NCBI RefSeq assembly: GCF_014926585.1 | Contig: NZ_CP045422.1 | Span: 2,634,001 to 2,698,000, forward strand | Origin: Devosia beringensis | GTDB lineage: Bacteria; Pseudomonadota; Alphaproteobacteria; Rhizobiales; Devosiaceae | Direction: 5' to 3' | DNA: 64,000 nucleotides | Part shown: positions 57,037 to 64,000 of the stretch, one piece after another | Position numbering within the stretch: position 1 is the stretch's first letter | Layout: every line of letters begins with the position of its first letter | Notes under the pieces: generated by a model | What the model saw: the letters and a program-made list of their open reading frames with translations, nothing else | Told to the model about the DNA's origin: nothing | The model's database searches: none | Position numbers and translations under genes: made by a program

Positions 57037-57813
57037 TCAGACGTAGCGTGGCGCGGGCTGGCCGTTCTGCGTGCCGGCGAAGAGCTTGGCGCGGGCCGCG
57101 TCGTAGCTGGCCCAGAGGTCTTCGTCGTGCACGGAGGGCAGGGTGACCTGCTCGCCGCGATCCATGCCGGCGAGACCGGCATCGACCAGTTGCTCGGCCG
57201 TCATGAAGACTGACGCATCGAAATTGTCGATCGATATGCCGGCTGTCTCATAGAAGTCTGTCACGGTGCCGGCCGGCAGAACGGCCTGCACCAAGACGCC
57301 ATTTTCCGCCGCTTCTTCGGCCAAGCCGCGGCTGAAGGTAAGCACGAAGGCTTTGGTGGCGCTGTATAGGGCGCTCATCGGTGATGGGAAGAAACCCATG
57401 ACCGAGCCGATATTGACCACCGTGCCGGACTTGCGGGCGCGCATGCCGGGCAGGACGGCGCGGGTGAGGCGCATCAGCGTGGTGACGTTGAGGGTCAAGG
57501 TGGCGGCGGCATCGGCGTCGGACATGTTGGCGGTGGTGGCGAAGGGGCCCATGCCGGCATTGTTGACCAGCAGCGCAATGGCCTCGTCGCGGAGCACCTG
57601 CTCGATGCTGGCAATGCCTGCCTCGGCGGTCAGATCGGCGGCAAGGCTACGCACGGCAATGCCATCGCTCTGCTCAAGTTCTGCGGCAAGGGCGGAGAGC
57701 TTTTCGGCGCGACGGGCGACGAGGATGAGATTGTAGCCGCGAGCGGCGAGACGCCGGGCATAGACGGCGCCGATGCCGGATGAGGCGCCGGTGATGAGGG
57801 CAGTTTTGGACAT
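57037..57813 (-). CDS. Short-chain dehydrogenase/reductase (DltE-like)
   Basis: A 258-residue classical SDR. Cofactor motif TGASSGIGAVYARRLAARG; NNAGMG; catalytic Tyr-x-x-x-Lys in SALYSATKAFVLTF; catalytic Ser in NIGSVMG. Arg-rich residue patch after strand 2 (LVARRAEK) suggests NADP. Divergent from the MarR gene with an operator palindrome over its own ribosome site. The substrate is unknown; the regulator suggests a response to a phenolic or reactive compound. Confidence 0.9.
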   Translation of the reverse strand: MSKTALITGASSGIGAVYARRLAARGYNLILVARRAEKLSALAAELEQSDGIAVRSLAADLTAEAGIASIEQVLRDEAIALLVNNAGMGPFATTANMSDADAAATLTLNVTTLMRLTRAVLPGMRARKSGTVVNIGSVMGFFPSPMSALYSATKAFVLTFSRGLAEEAAENGVLVQAVLPAGTVTDFYETAGISIDNFDASVFMTAEQLVDAGLAGMDRGEQVTLPSVHDEDLWASYDAARAKLFAGTQNGQPAPRYV

Positions 57814-57826
57814 GGCTTCGCTCCTT

Positions 57827-57844
57827 TAGTTGAGTGCTCAACTA
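57827..57844. promoter_or_regulatory. Probable MarR operator
   Basis: TAGTTGAG, TG, CTCAACTA is an 18-base perfect palindrome placed just before the SDR start. A second CTCAACTA half-site at 57882-57889 overlaps the presumed -10 of the MarR gene. Confidence 0.75.
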
Positions 57845-57864
57845 TCTGGCGTTTGGCCGTGCCC

Positions 57865-57893
57865 TTGTCAATGGTGATGTACTCAACTATTTT
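57865..57893 (+). promoter_or_regulatory. Probable marR-type gene promoter
   Basis: TTGTCA (57865-57870) and TATTTT (57888-57893) are spaced 17 bases, and the transcription start would be close to 57900. The CTCAACTA half-site covers the -10, which fits autorepression. Confidence 0.5.
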
Positions 57894-57911
57894 TTGGACA
57901 GGAGATCAAGC

Positions 57912-58421
57912 ATGGCCAAGCAAGTGCCGCCCGATGTCGACAGCGTTGAGCCTTTCAACCTGATGAACTGCACGCATACGGCAATGCGCCAGGCCTCGCG
58001 GCAGCTGACGCAGGTCTACGATGATGCCATAGCGCCGGCCGGGCTGACCTCGTCGCAGGCCATGCTGGTCAGCCGCCTCGATGAGATGGGCGGAGCGCCC
58101 GGCGGCACCGGCCCGTCGCTGCAGGCTTTGGCCAAGCGCCTGTCGATCCAGATTTCGGCGCTGACCCATGCCTTGCGCCCGCTGGTGCGCGATGGCGTGC
58201 TCGAACTGCATGCCGACCCCAAGGATGGCCGGATCAAGCGGGCCGTGCTCACCGAGCAGGGCATGAAGCAGACGCGGCAGATGTATGCACTCTGGCAGGC
58301 GGTAAACCTGCGCATGGATGAGGTGCTGGGGGCCAATGCGGGAGCTGAACTGCGGGCGTTGGCGACGAAGGTGGCATCGCCGGCGTTCCTTGCGGCCATG
58401 GGGGCATCGGCAAGGGACTAG
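57912..58421 (+). CDS. MarR-family regulator
   Basis: 169 residues from the ATG at 57912 (AGGAG eight bases upstream); the longer in-frame extension crosses the operator region. Winged helix-turn-helix: TSSQAMLVSRLDEMGG, LQALAKRLSIQISALTHALRPLVRDGVLELHADPKDGRIKRAVLT, the last part being the typical D-x-R wing. Controls itself and the divergent SDR gene through the TAGTTGAG/CTCAACTA palindrome (inference). Confidence 0.9.
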   Translation: MAKQVPPDVDSVEPFNLMNCTHTAMRQASRQLTQVYDDAIAPAGLTSSQAMLVSRLDEMGGAPGGTGPSLQALAKRLSIQISALTHALRPLVRDGVLELHADPKDGRIKRAVLTEQGMKQTRQMYALWQAVNLRMDEVLGANAGAELRALATKVASPAFLAAMGASARD

Positions 58422-58459
58422 TGGCGCCGCTCAGCAGTCCGGTCCCGTTCGGCATGAAA

Positions 58460-58490
58460 AAGGGCGCCCCCGGGGGGCGCCCTTGGTTTT
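58460..58490. terminator. Terminator between marR-type gene and 5'-nucleotidase gene
   Basis: AAGGGCGCCCCC and GGGGGGCGCCCTT form a strong stem, with GGTTTT on one side and TTTTTC (complement) on the other. It lies between convergent genes. Confidence 0.85.
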
Positions 58491-58505
58491 GGTGGTTCCG
58501 CGAGC

Positions 58506-60113
58506 CTATTTGATCTCGGTGATGCGGCCATCGGTATAGGGCGTGTATTCGCCGCCCAGCTTGGCGATGTATTCGGCAACGACCTGCTCAAGCGGCGGGC
58601 CAAAATCGTAGGGGTTGGCACCTTCGGCAAAGGTGCCGAAGCCGTCGCCACCGCCGCGGACATAGTTGTTGGTGACCACGGTATAGGTGGCAGCCTCGTC
58701 GATCGGCACCCAGGCGTCGCCTTCGCCCTTGACCATTACATCGCTGACACGGCTGCCGGCGGGTTCGGCCAGGTTGAAGCTGTATTTCAGGCCGGCGACC
58801 TGGGCAAAGCGGCCAGCGCCGTTCTCGACATCGCTGACGCCGTTTTCGAGCGCTTCAATGACATCGGCGCCGCTGACCTGGACGGTGGCCAAGGTATTGG
58901 AGAAGGGCAGGACGGTCAGCACGTCGCCGACGGTGATTTCACCGGCGTCGATCGAGGAGCGGATGCCGCCGCCATTCTGGAAGGCGATGGTGGCGCCCTG
59001 GTCGGCGACGCGGTCGAGAATGGCATCGGCGAGCAGATTGCCCATCGAGCACTCCATGGCGCGGCAGACTTCGCGCGAGCCTTCCAGCAGGGCTGTGGTG
59101 GAGCCGATGACTTCGCTGGTCATTTCCTCGATGGGGCCGGCCAGGGCAGCCAGCTGGCCCTTGAAGTCCTCGTTGGCGGAGACCGACGCATCGATCAGGA
59201 AGGGTTCGCCCTCGGCTTTGGTGACGACGCCATTGTCATCCCAGGTGATGGCGATGTCGCCGAGATATTTGCCATACTGGTTGGCCTGTACCACCGGTAC
59301 TTCGACGCCGTCAGGATTGGTCACCATGGTTGGGTAGGGGCCGGCAGCGCCTTCTGCGGTGTTGGACAGCAGAGTGTGACTGTGGCCGCCGACGATGACG
59401 TCGACCAGCGGCAGGGCTGCCGCAACATCCATGTCGACGGTGTAGCCTATATGGCTGAGCAGGATGATCTTGTTGACGCCGGCGGCATCAAGCGCCTCGG
59501 AGGCGCCGCGGACATACTGGATGACGTCGGTGAATTCGACATTGGGGCCGGGCGCGGCGATCTCGGGCGTGTCCTCGGTGGTGGCGCCGATGATGCCGAT
59601 CTTTTCGCCGCCCACTTCGATGACGAAGGAGCCCTTGATCTTGCCGCGCAGGTTCTCATCGCGGGTGACGTCGAAATTGCCGCCGATGATGGGGAATTCG
59701 GCGGCATCGATGAACTTCATGAACTCTTCTGGGCCGTCGTCGAATTCGTGGTTGCCGGTGGCGACCACGTCAAAACCCATCTGGTTGAAGAAGTCGGAGA
59801 CCACCTTGGACTTGTAGGTGGTGTAGTAGAGCGAGCCCTGGAAATTGTCGCCGGCCGAGAGCAGCAGCGAGTTGCCACCATCATATTTGGCGCGGGTCTC
59901 GTCGATGATGGTCTTTAGGCGGGCAATGCCGCCGAAGCATTCGCCGGCCGCGTCGGTTTCGGCGTCACAGTTGGAATCGGTGCCGGTAATGGGGTCGAAG
60001 CGGGAATGGAAATCGTTGATATGGAGGATGTTCAACGTGAATTCCGCATAGGCCACGCTGGAGAATCCAGCGCAGAGGGTGAGCGCCGTGGCGCCGAGAA
60101 GAAGTTTTTTCAT
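58506..60113 (-). CDS. Bifunctional UDP-sugar hydrolase/5'-nucleotidase family protein
   Basis: 535 residues from the ATG at 60113 (AAGGA ribosome site). Signal peptide MKKLLLGATALTLCAGFSSVAYA. Calcineurin-like metallophosphatase domain: LHINDFHSRFD, GDNFQGS, GNHEFDDG, LLSHIGYTVD and GGHSHTLL give the dimetal site. The C-terminal 5'-nucleotidase domain has QNGGGIRSSIDAGEIT and the substrate-binding YTVVTNNYVRGGGDGFGTF. It dephosphorylates nucleotides or nucleotide sugars in the periplasm to scavenge phosphate or nucleosides. Confidence 0.93.
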   Translation of the reverse strand: MKKLLLGATALTLCAGFSSVAYAEFTLNILHINDFHSRFDPITGTDSNCDAETDAAGECFGGIARLKTIIDETRAKYDGGNSLLLSAGDNFQGSLYYTTYKSKVVSDFFNQMGFDVVATGNHEFDDGPEEFMKFIDAAEFPIIGGNFDVTRDENLRGKIKGSFVIEVGGEKIGIIGATTEDTPEIAAPGPNVEFTDVIQYVRGASEALDAAGVNKIILLSHIGYTVDMDVAAALPLVDVIVGGHSHTLLSNTAEGAAGPYPTMVTNPDGVEVPVVQANQYGKYLGDIAITWDDNGVVTKAEGEPFLIDASVSANEDFKGQLAALAGPIEEMTSEVIGSTTALLEGSREVCRAMECSMGNLLADAILDRVADQGATIAFQNGGGIRSSIDAGEITVGDVLTVLPFSNTLATVQVSGADVIEALENGVSDVENGAGRFAQVAGLKYSFNLAEPAGSRVSDVMVKGEGDAWVPIDEAATYTVVTNNYVRGGGDGFGTFAEGANPYDFGPPLEQVVAEYIAKLGGEYTPYTDGRITEIK

Positions 60114-60399
60114 CCCTGTTTTCCTTGGTTTGCTTGACGTCCGATGCCGCAATGGCCCGTCCCCGGGGTGCCGCGTTTGGCGGCATGAGGAGAGTCCGCC
60201 ACGTCCTGGACACAGTTAAGCAGCCTTTTACGACAGTGAAAAGTGGACCTTCTGGTCAAACTGCCGAGCAGGCATGCAGCGGCATGGCTTCAACAAGCGT
60301 CAACCATGGTTCAAGAGAGTGTGCCGGCGTAACGCTTGGGAAAGCGGGATGCTGCAGGTTGGCTTGCACGAATGACACCATAGAGGATCGGTCCGTTCC

Positions 60400-60861
60400 A
60401 TGAGCGCAGCCCTGCATAGCCTGATGTTCGAGGCGCCCCGTCCCACGCGGGAGCGCGCGCCCGGCGCGGGCGTGCTGCCCTTTATCGGCGTGGGTGCGGG
60501 CGGCGCGGCGGCCTTTGTCGTGCTGTCGAGCCTGCTGGTCTGGCTGCACACCGGCTATGCCGACTGGGTGGTCAATACCGCCAGCTATGCGGTGCTGATC
60601 CTGCCGGTTTATCTGCTGCATCACCGGTTTTCCTTTGCCTCGGCGGCGGACCATGGCCAGGCGCTGCCGCGCTATCTGGCGGTGCAGGGCATGGCGCTGC
60701 TGCTGGCGGCGGGCTTTTCCTATGGCGTGCACGAGATCGTGGCATTGCCCACGGTCCTGGCGTCGATTGCCGTGGTCGTGCTGACGGCCAGCGTCAATTA
60801 CGCGGTGCTGCGTTTCTGGGCGTTTGCGCACCGGCCGGCGGTGGCGACACTGGCGATGTAG
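60400..60861 (+). CDS. GtrA-family membrane protein
   Basis: 153 residues with four predicted helices (from about 27-47: VLPFIGVGAGGAAAFVVLSSLLVW; then VVNTASYAVLILPVYLLHHRFSF). The S/N-Y-x-x-x-R-F-W-x-F end (SVNYAVLRFWAFAH) is typical of GtrA. GtrA proteins are proposed to translocate lipid-linked sugars such as undecaprenyl-glucose. No glycosyltransferase partner is adjacent. Weak ribosome site; preceded by a 286-base gap upstream of which the 5'-nucleotidase is divergent. Confidence 0.8.
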   Translation: MSAALHSLMFEAPRPTRERAPGAGVLPFIGVGAGGAAAFVVLSSLLVWLHTGYADWVVNTASYAVLILPVYLLHHRFSFASAADHGQALPRYLAVQGMALLLAAGFSYGVHEIVALPTVLASIAVVVLTASVNYAVLRFWAFAHRPAVATLAM

Positions 60862-60927
60862 GCTTGGGGTTTCAATGCCCGGTCAGTCAGGTATTCTCTG
60901 CGTCGTCTGATTTGCGGAGTGTGCGGT

Positions 60928-61575
60928 ATGAAGAGTGCTTTGATCGTTTACGGTGGCTGGTCGGGCCATGACCCCGAGGAATGTGCGGCCATCTATCGCC
61001 GCTGGCTGCATGAGGATGGTTACTCGGTGCGCATGGCGACGGAGACCAGCGCCTTTGCCGACCCCTCCATCCATGATCTGAGCCTGATCATCCCGATCTT
61101 CACGATGAGCAAGATCGAAAAGGCCGAGGTCGAGAACCTCACCAAGGCCGTCGCCAGCGGTGTTGGCCTGGCTGGCCATCATGGCGGCATGAGCGACGCG
61201 TTTCGCGACGCCGTAGACTATCAGTTCATGGTCGGTGGGCAGTGGGTGGCTCATCCGGGCAATATCATCGATTACACGGTGGACGTTGCCGATGCGGCGG
61301 ACCCGGTGATGGAGGGGATCAAGTCGTTCCCCTATACATCCGAGCAATATTACATGCATGTCGACCCTTCCAACCATGTCCTGGCAACGACCACCTTTAC
61401 CGGTGAACACGCGCCCTGGATCGACGGCGTGGTGATGCCGGTGGTGTGGAAGCGGCTGCATGGCAAGGGACGCGTGTTCCACTCGACCCTGGGTCACCAG
61501 GCCAAGGAGTTCGAGCATGCCGACATGGCCACGATCATGCGCCGCGGCATGAACTGGGCAGCGCGGGAAGAGTAG
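60928..61575 (+). CDS. ThuA-like domain protein
   Basis: 215 residues from the ATG at 60928 (GGAG nine bases upstream; a GTG three codons earlier is the alternative). MKSALIVYGGWSGHDPEECAAIYRRWL, GVGLAGHHGGMSDAFRDAVDYQFMVGGQWVAHPG, YYMHVDPSNHVLAT and PVVWKRLHGKGRVFHSTLGHQ place it in the ThuA-like (PF06283) superfamily, distinct from the thuA subgroup at 54313. Probably a carbohydrate-linked enzyme; it could act on the same keto-sugar pathway. Followed, like thuA, by the long hairpin repeat. Confidence 0.88.
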   Translation: MKSALIVYGGWSGHDPEECAAIYRRWLHEDGYSVRMATETSAFADPSIHDLSLIIPIFTMSKIEKAEVENLTKAVASGVGLAGHHGGMSDAFRDAVDYQFMVGGQWVAHPGNIIDYTVDVADAADPVMEGIKSFPYTSEQYYMHVDPSNHVLATTTFTGEHAPWIDGVVMPVVWKRLHGKGRVFHSTLGHQAKEFEHADMATIMRRGMNWAAREE

Positions 61576-61586
61576 ACGCACCATTC

Positions 61587-61703
61587 TCCACGCCATGCCG
61601 ACCTGCAAACGCCTGTCTTCTGCGCTTCCGGTACTCACGTACTTTAGTACGCTCCGTTCGGGTTCTCGAAGACAGGCATTTTCGTCTCGGCCTGACGAGG
61701 AGC
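61587..61703 (+). repeat. Long structured hairpin repeat, copy 2
   Basis: About 12-20 bases after the ThuA-like stop. Same core as copy 1: TGCGCTTCCGGTACTCACGT, then loop TTTA and GTACGCTCCG. Outer arms GCCTGTCTTC and GAAGACAGGC still pair although their sequence differs from copy 1. Confidence 0.8.
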
Positions 61704-61740
61704 TTGGCACGCCTACGCCCAAGCCTGAGCGGCGAAAAAT

Positions 61741-62379
61741 CTACCAGCGCAGCAGGAGCCGGCCGAGCAGGGCCCCGAGGCCGGCCACGATGGCAATGCC
61801 CAGCGTGTAGAATAGCGCCACAAACATCATGCCGTGTTCGCCGCAGGCGAAGGAATAGATCCAGGCGCCCGTGCCGCCGGCAAAAAGGCCCGCAGCAAGG
61901 CCGGCCAGCGTCGGATTGGCCGGGGCGAGGCGGCGCATTGCCAGCAGCAGCGCAAGCAGCACCGGCAGCGCCAGAACCACGATGCGCCAGGGGCAAACCA
62001 GCGACGTGCCGCCGATGACCAGGGGCATCATCTCGTCGGGCGCGGCATTGGCCAGCTGGAGCACGGCGCCGACCAGCAGCAGCGCCAGCAGGACAGGAGC
62101 GGCCAGCCATGGCCAGCGAATGCTGCCGTCAGGACGCGCCAGCGCCAGCGTCGCCACCCCACCCAGCATGGCCAGCGCCAGAGTGTAGCCAAACTTGGTC
62201 CAGAACATCATGGTGCCTGGCGCGGTGGCCATGTCTGCCCGCGTGCCCAGCCACATCAGCATGGCGATGGCAGCGACGACCGCGCTGACCAGCACGGCGC
62301 CCATGATCAGGCGCGGCAGGGCATCGGGCCGCACGGGCTTGAGGTCGGTGGCGAGACGGGCGATCAGATCGTCGGTCAT
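61741..62379 (-). CDS. nrsF: NrsF-like anti-sigma factor (DUF1109)
   Basis: A 212-residue protein with six predicted helices, beginning LPRLIMGAVLVSAVVAAIAMLMWLG. NrsF/DUF1109 proteins are inner-membrane anti-sigma factors of SigF in alphaproteobacteria. Two conserved cysteines (Cys129 in SLVCPWR and Cys181 in SFACGEHG), known in Caulobacter NrsF to be needed for sensing, are present. Its ATG overlaps the sigF stop by four bases. It should hold SigF inactive until oxidants or heavy metals (chromate, cadmium) act on it. Confidence 0.9.
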   Translation of the reverse strand: MTDDLIARLATDLKPVRPDALPRLIMGAVLVSAVVAAIAMLMWLGTRADMATAPGTMMFWTKFGYTLALAMLGGVATLALARPDGSIRWPWLAAPVLLALLLVGAVLQLANAAPDEMMPLVIGGTSLVCPWRIVVLALPVLLALLLAMRRLAPANPTLAGLAAGLFAGGTGAWIYSFACGEHGMMFVALFYTLGIAIVAGLGALLGRLLLRW

Positions 62380-62927
62380 TTGTTGCCTCCCGAAAAGCGG
62401 GCGGTCAGTGCCTTGAGGCCGCGATGAATGGAGACCTTGGCTGCCGTCTCGGTCATGCCATGGGCCGCAGCGGCCTCGGCAACGGTGGCGCCGTCAAGGC
62501 GGGTGCGGCGAATGAGATCGCTGGTGCGGGGCGGCACGCTCTCGAGCACCACGCCAAGATCGCGACGCGCGGCGGCGTCGGCATGGTCATCATGGGCAAA
62601 GATTGGCGCGTCATCCTGGAGCGGCACTGTCAGCCGGATCGACTGGCGGCGCACGTGGTCGACAAATTTGTGGTGCGCCACGGCATGCAGCCAGGCGGTA
62701 AAGGGTCGTGAGCGGTCATAGGTCATGCGACGGGTATGGATGGCGAGCAGAGTTTCTTGCACCAGATCCTCCGCGTGGGTGGCAAAGGCGGGGGTCAGCC
62801 GCCGGGCGAAATAGGGGCGCAGATGTCGACCAAGTTCGGCGAGCAAAGTCCGATAGGCTGCCGCGTCGCCATCAAGCGACGCCAGCATCAGGCCGCGCAG
62901 TCGCGTCTCGGTCGGGTCAGTCTGCAT
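62376..62927 (-). CDS. sigF: ECF sigma factor SigF
   Basis: A 183-residue ECF sigma factor. Region 2: EDLVQETLLAIHTRRMTYDRSRPFTAWLHAVAHHKFVDHVRR. Region 4: DLIRRTRLDGATVAEAAAAHGMTETAAKVSIHRGLKAL. Overlaps nrsF by ATGA. The promoter at 62938-62964 has TGTAACC, 16 bases, CGAA, the consensus of the Caulobacter SigF regulon, so it should be autoregulated. The predicted start falls only a few bases before the ATG, so the mRNA could be almost leaderless. Confidence 0.92.
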   Translation of the reverse strand: MQTDPTETRLRGLMLASLDGDAAAYRTLLAELGRHLRPYFARRLTPAFATHAEDLVQETLLAIHTRRMTYDRSRPFTAWLHAVAHHKFVDHVRRQSIRLTVPLQDDAPIFAHDDHADAAARRDLGVVLESVPPRTSDLIRRTRLDGATVAEAAAAHGMTETAAKVSIHRGLKALTARFSGGNK

Positions 62928-62937
62928 TGTCCACTCA

Positions 62938-62964
62938 TTCGCTCCCTGCCTGACAATGGTTACA
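62938..62964 (-). promoter_or_regulatory. SigF-type promoter of sigF-nrsF
   Basis: TGTAACC (62964-62958), 16 bases, CGAA (62941-62938). An exact match to the Caulobacter SigF consensus as I recall it. About 10 bases lie between CGAA and the sigF ATG. Confidence 0.75.
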
Positions 62965-63016
62965 TGGCCGCGCGGGAATTGGGAACGACCTCTTCGCGTT
63001 CACGAGCGCGTGATGC

Positions 63017-63043
63017 GGTAACGCTATTCCCCGGGCTGGCGAA
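63017..63043 (+). promoter_or_regulatory. SigF-type promoter of the MAxDAM-repeat gene
   Basis: GGTAACG (63017-63023), 16 bases, CGAA (63040-63043). The box differs from TGTAACC at the flanks but keeps GTAAC and the same 16-base spacer. It is divergent from the sigF promoter. Confidence 0.65.
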
Positions 63044-63094
63044 TGGCAGGGCATCACCGCGCCAATGGGCGTGGCACCACCCTGGAGACAGATC

Positions 63095-63412
63095 ATGACG
63101 CTTGCGCTTCGTCCTCTTTCACTCGCTGCCCTGGCGGCGGCCACCTTCACTCTCGCCCTTGCCTCATCCGGCTTTGCCCAGGATGCCATGGCCACCGACG
63201 CCATGGCGCCCGATGCCATGCATGCCGATGCGATGGCCCCGATGAGCGATGACGATCTCAAGCTGTGCCTGGAGCAGGCCGGCATGATCACCTTTGCCCA
63301 TGTCATGGAGGCAGCCGCGGCAGCCTGTCACGACATGCACAATGGCATGATGGGCGACGCCATGGGCGGCGATGCGATGGCAACCGATGCGATGGCGCCT
63401 GCCAAGCCATAA
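63095..63412 (+). CDS. Secreted MAxDAM-repeat protein, SigF regulon member
   Basis: 105 residues from the ATG at 63095 (GGAG). Signal peptide of about 30 residues (AAATFTLALASSGFA, then QDAMATDAMAPDAMHADAM). The repeats are five-residue (M-x-x-D-A) units at about 31-47 and again at about 85-100; between them a Cys pair (DDLKLCLEQAGMI, AAAACHDMHNGMMG) may bind metal or be redox active. It resembles the pentapeptide MXKDX-repeat family that occurs beside SigF-type sigma factors, here with Ala rather than Lys. Periplasmic, Met-rich, possibly a metal or oxidant buffer (inference). Confidence 0.75.
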   Translation: MTLALRPLSLAALAAATFTLALASSGFAQDAMATDAMAPDAMHADAMAPMSDDDLKLCLEQAGMITFAHVMEAAAAACHDMHNGMMGDAMGGDAMATDAMAPAKP

Positions 63413-63497
63413 CGATTCCGTGTTAAACGTCATTTGTTCCGCCCGCAGCCGTTACTGCTGGGGCGGAGCAAATGGTCCATGAGCGACTGGGGGAAAG

Positions 63498-64000
63498 ATG
63501 AGCGATTCAACAGCAGTGCCGGCCGGCAAGGGGCCGCTGATCTATCGCCAGTCGATCTTTACGCGGGTAACGCACTGGATCTGGGCGATCTGCCTGTTCT
63601 TCCTGCTGCTCACGGGCCTGCAGATATTCAACGCGCATCCCGCGCTCTATATCGGCCAGCAATCCGGCTTTGAGTTCGACAATGCCGTCCTCGAGATCGG
63701 GGCGTTCAACACGCCGGCAGGACCGGTCGGTCGCACCACCATTTTCGGGCAAACCTTCGAGACCACCGGGGTGTTGGGGGTCAGCGGCTCGGCCGAGCGG
63801 CCAAGTTTTGTCGCCTTTCCGGCGGCTGTCACCATTCCCTCGTTTCGGGACCTGGGTACCGGAAGGGTGATCCACTTCTTCTTTGCCTGGCTGTTTGTCG
63901 GCACCATGTTCGTCTGGTTTCTGGCCAGCTTCATCAATGGGCATATCCGGCGCGACATCCTGGTACGGCCAGCCGACCTGGCGGGCGTGCCGCGCGACGT
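63498..64000 (+). CDS. Cytochrome b/b6-domain membrane protein, 3' truncated by window edge
   Basis: The frame starts at an ATG with a GGGGGAAAG ribosome site and is open to the last base (167 residues seen). MSDSTAVPAGKGPLIYRQSIFTRVTHWIWAICLFFLLLTGLQIFNAHP and later RVIHFFFAWLFVGTMFVWFLASFIN. The first His (THW) and the later one (RVIHFFF) are likely haem-b ligands; this is the layout of cytochrome b561/Ni,Fe-hydrogenase or thiosulfate-reductase-type b subunits. A molybdopterin oxidoreductase partner may follow outside the window. It lies 85 bases after the MAxDAM gene in the same direction and may be in the SigF transcript. Confidence 0.82.
   Translation, partial: MSDSTAVPAGKGPLIYRQSIFTRVTHWIWAICLFFLLLTGLQIFNAHPALYIGQQSGFEFDNAVLEIGAFNTPAGPVGRTTIFGQTFETTGVLGVSGSAERPSFVAFPAAVTIPSFRDLGTGRVIHFFFAWLFVGTMFVWFLASFINGHIRRDILVRPADLAGVPRD

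Noticed and set aside
63181-63400. CRISPR-like or tandem DNA repeat
   Set aside because: The repetition (GATGCGATGGC-like units) is caused by the M-x-x-D-A amino acid repeats inside a coding sequence, with no spacer-repeat structure.

Overview
The window is about 63-65% GC by eye, densely coded and chromosomal in character. It looks like a soil or plant-associated alphaproteobacterium of the order Hyphomicrobiales; a Devosia-like genus is my guess, not a demonstration. The clues are chvE-gguA-gguB, the smo-type polyol operon, agl and thu disaccharide operons of rhizobial type, a SigF/NrsF stress module, an Irr-type (ICE) iron box, and an HWE-family histidine kinase. I see no rRNA, tRNA, CRISPR array, transposase or prophage.

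Layout. 0-1.3 kb: 3' part of a GAF-PAS-HWE histidine kinase. 1.3-2.75 kb: four small stress or envelope proteins on the minus strand. 2.8-9.5 kb: a three-gene minus-strand operon with two transglutaminase-fold proteins around a circularly permuted ATP-grasp/alpha-E protein; it is widely conserved but its product is unknown. 9.6-18.1 kb: a polyol operon (SmoEFGK-type ABC transporter, mannitol-type dehydrogenase, D-ribulokinase-like FGGY kinase) behind a SorC regulator. 18.2-23.4 kb: an FCD-GntR regulator divergent from chvE-gguA-gguB. 23.5-26.7 kb: small redox genes (NmrA-like, SnoaL-like, TetR, Old Yellow Enzyme). 27.0-31.6 kb: CheW, a chemoreceptor with a CheR/CheB tether, and a CSS-EAL c-di-GMP phosphodiesterase. 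31.7-36.6 kb: a sulfurtransferase and a PotABCD/FbpABC-like ABC transporter of unknown substrate. 37.0-42.1 kb: an iron-related operon (imelysin, di-heme oxidoredutase-type protein, second imelysin, DUF1513 Tat protein) behind an Irr-type box. 42.1-43.1 kb: LD-carboxypeptidase. 43.2-56.4 kb: one LacI regulator followed by an agl-type and then a thu-type disaccharide transport operon with thuA and thuB. 56.4-62.4 kb: a small membrane protein, SDR with MarR, 5'-nucleotidase, GtrA, a second ThuA-domain protein and NrsF. 62.4-64 kb: sigF, divergent from a MAxDAM-repeat secreted protein and a truncated cytochrome b gene.

How the parts work together. The dominant theme is high-affinity uptake of plant or soil carbohydrates, with five ABC importers in about 45 kb. 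Polyols would be oxidised and the ketose phosphorylated by the 9.6-17 kb operon. Disaccharides would enter through the agl and thu transporters and be handled by the ThuA/ThuB 3-keto route; no alpha-glucosidase gene accompanies agl here. In every ABC operon the binding-protein gene is separated from the permease or ATPase genes by a strong hairpin.

The most noteworthy signals are: (1) the same pair of LacI-like operators, 215-216 bases apart, upstream of both agl and thu; (2) a long structured repeat with compensatory stem changes, present twice and both times just after a ThuA-family gene; (3) head-to-head SigF-type promoters (7-base box, 16-base spacer, CGAA) between sigF and the MAxDAM-repeat gene; and (4) the functionally uncharacterised transglutaminase/ATP-grasp operon.
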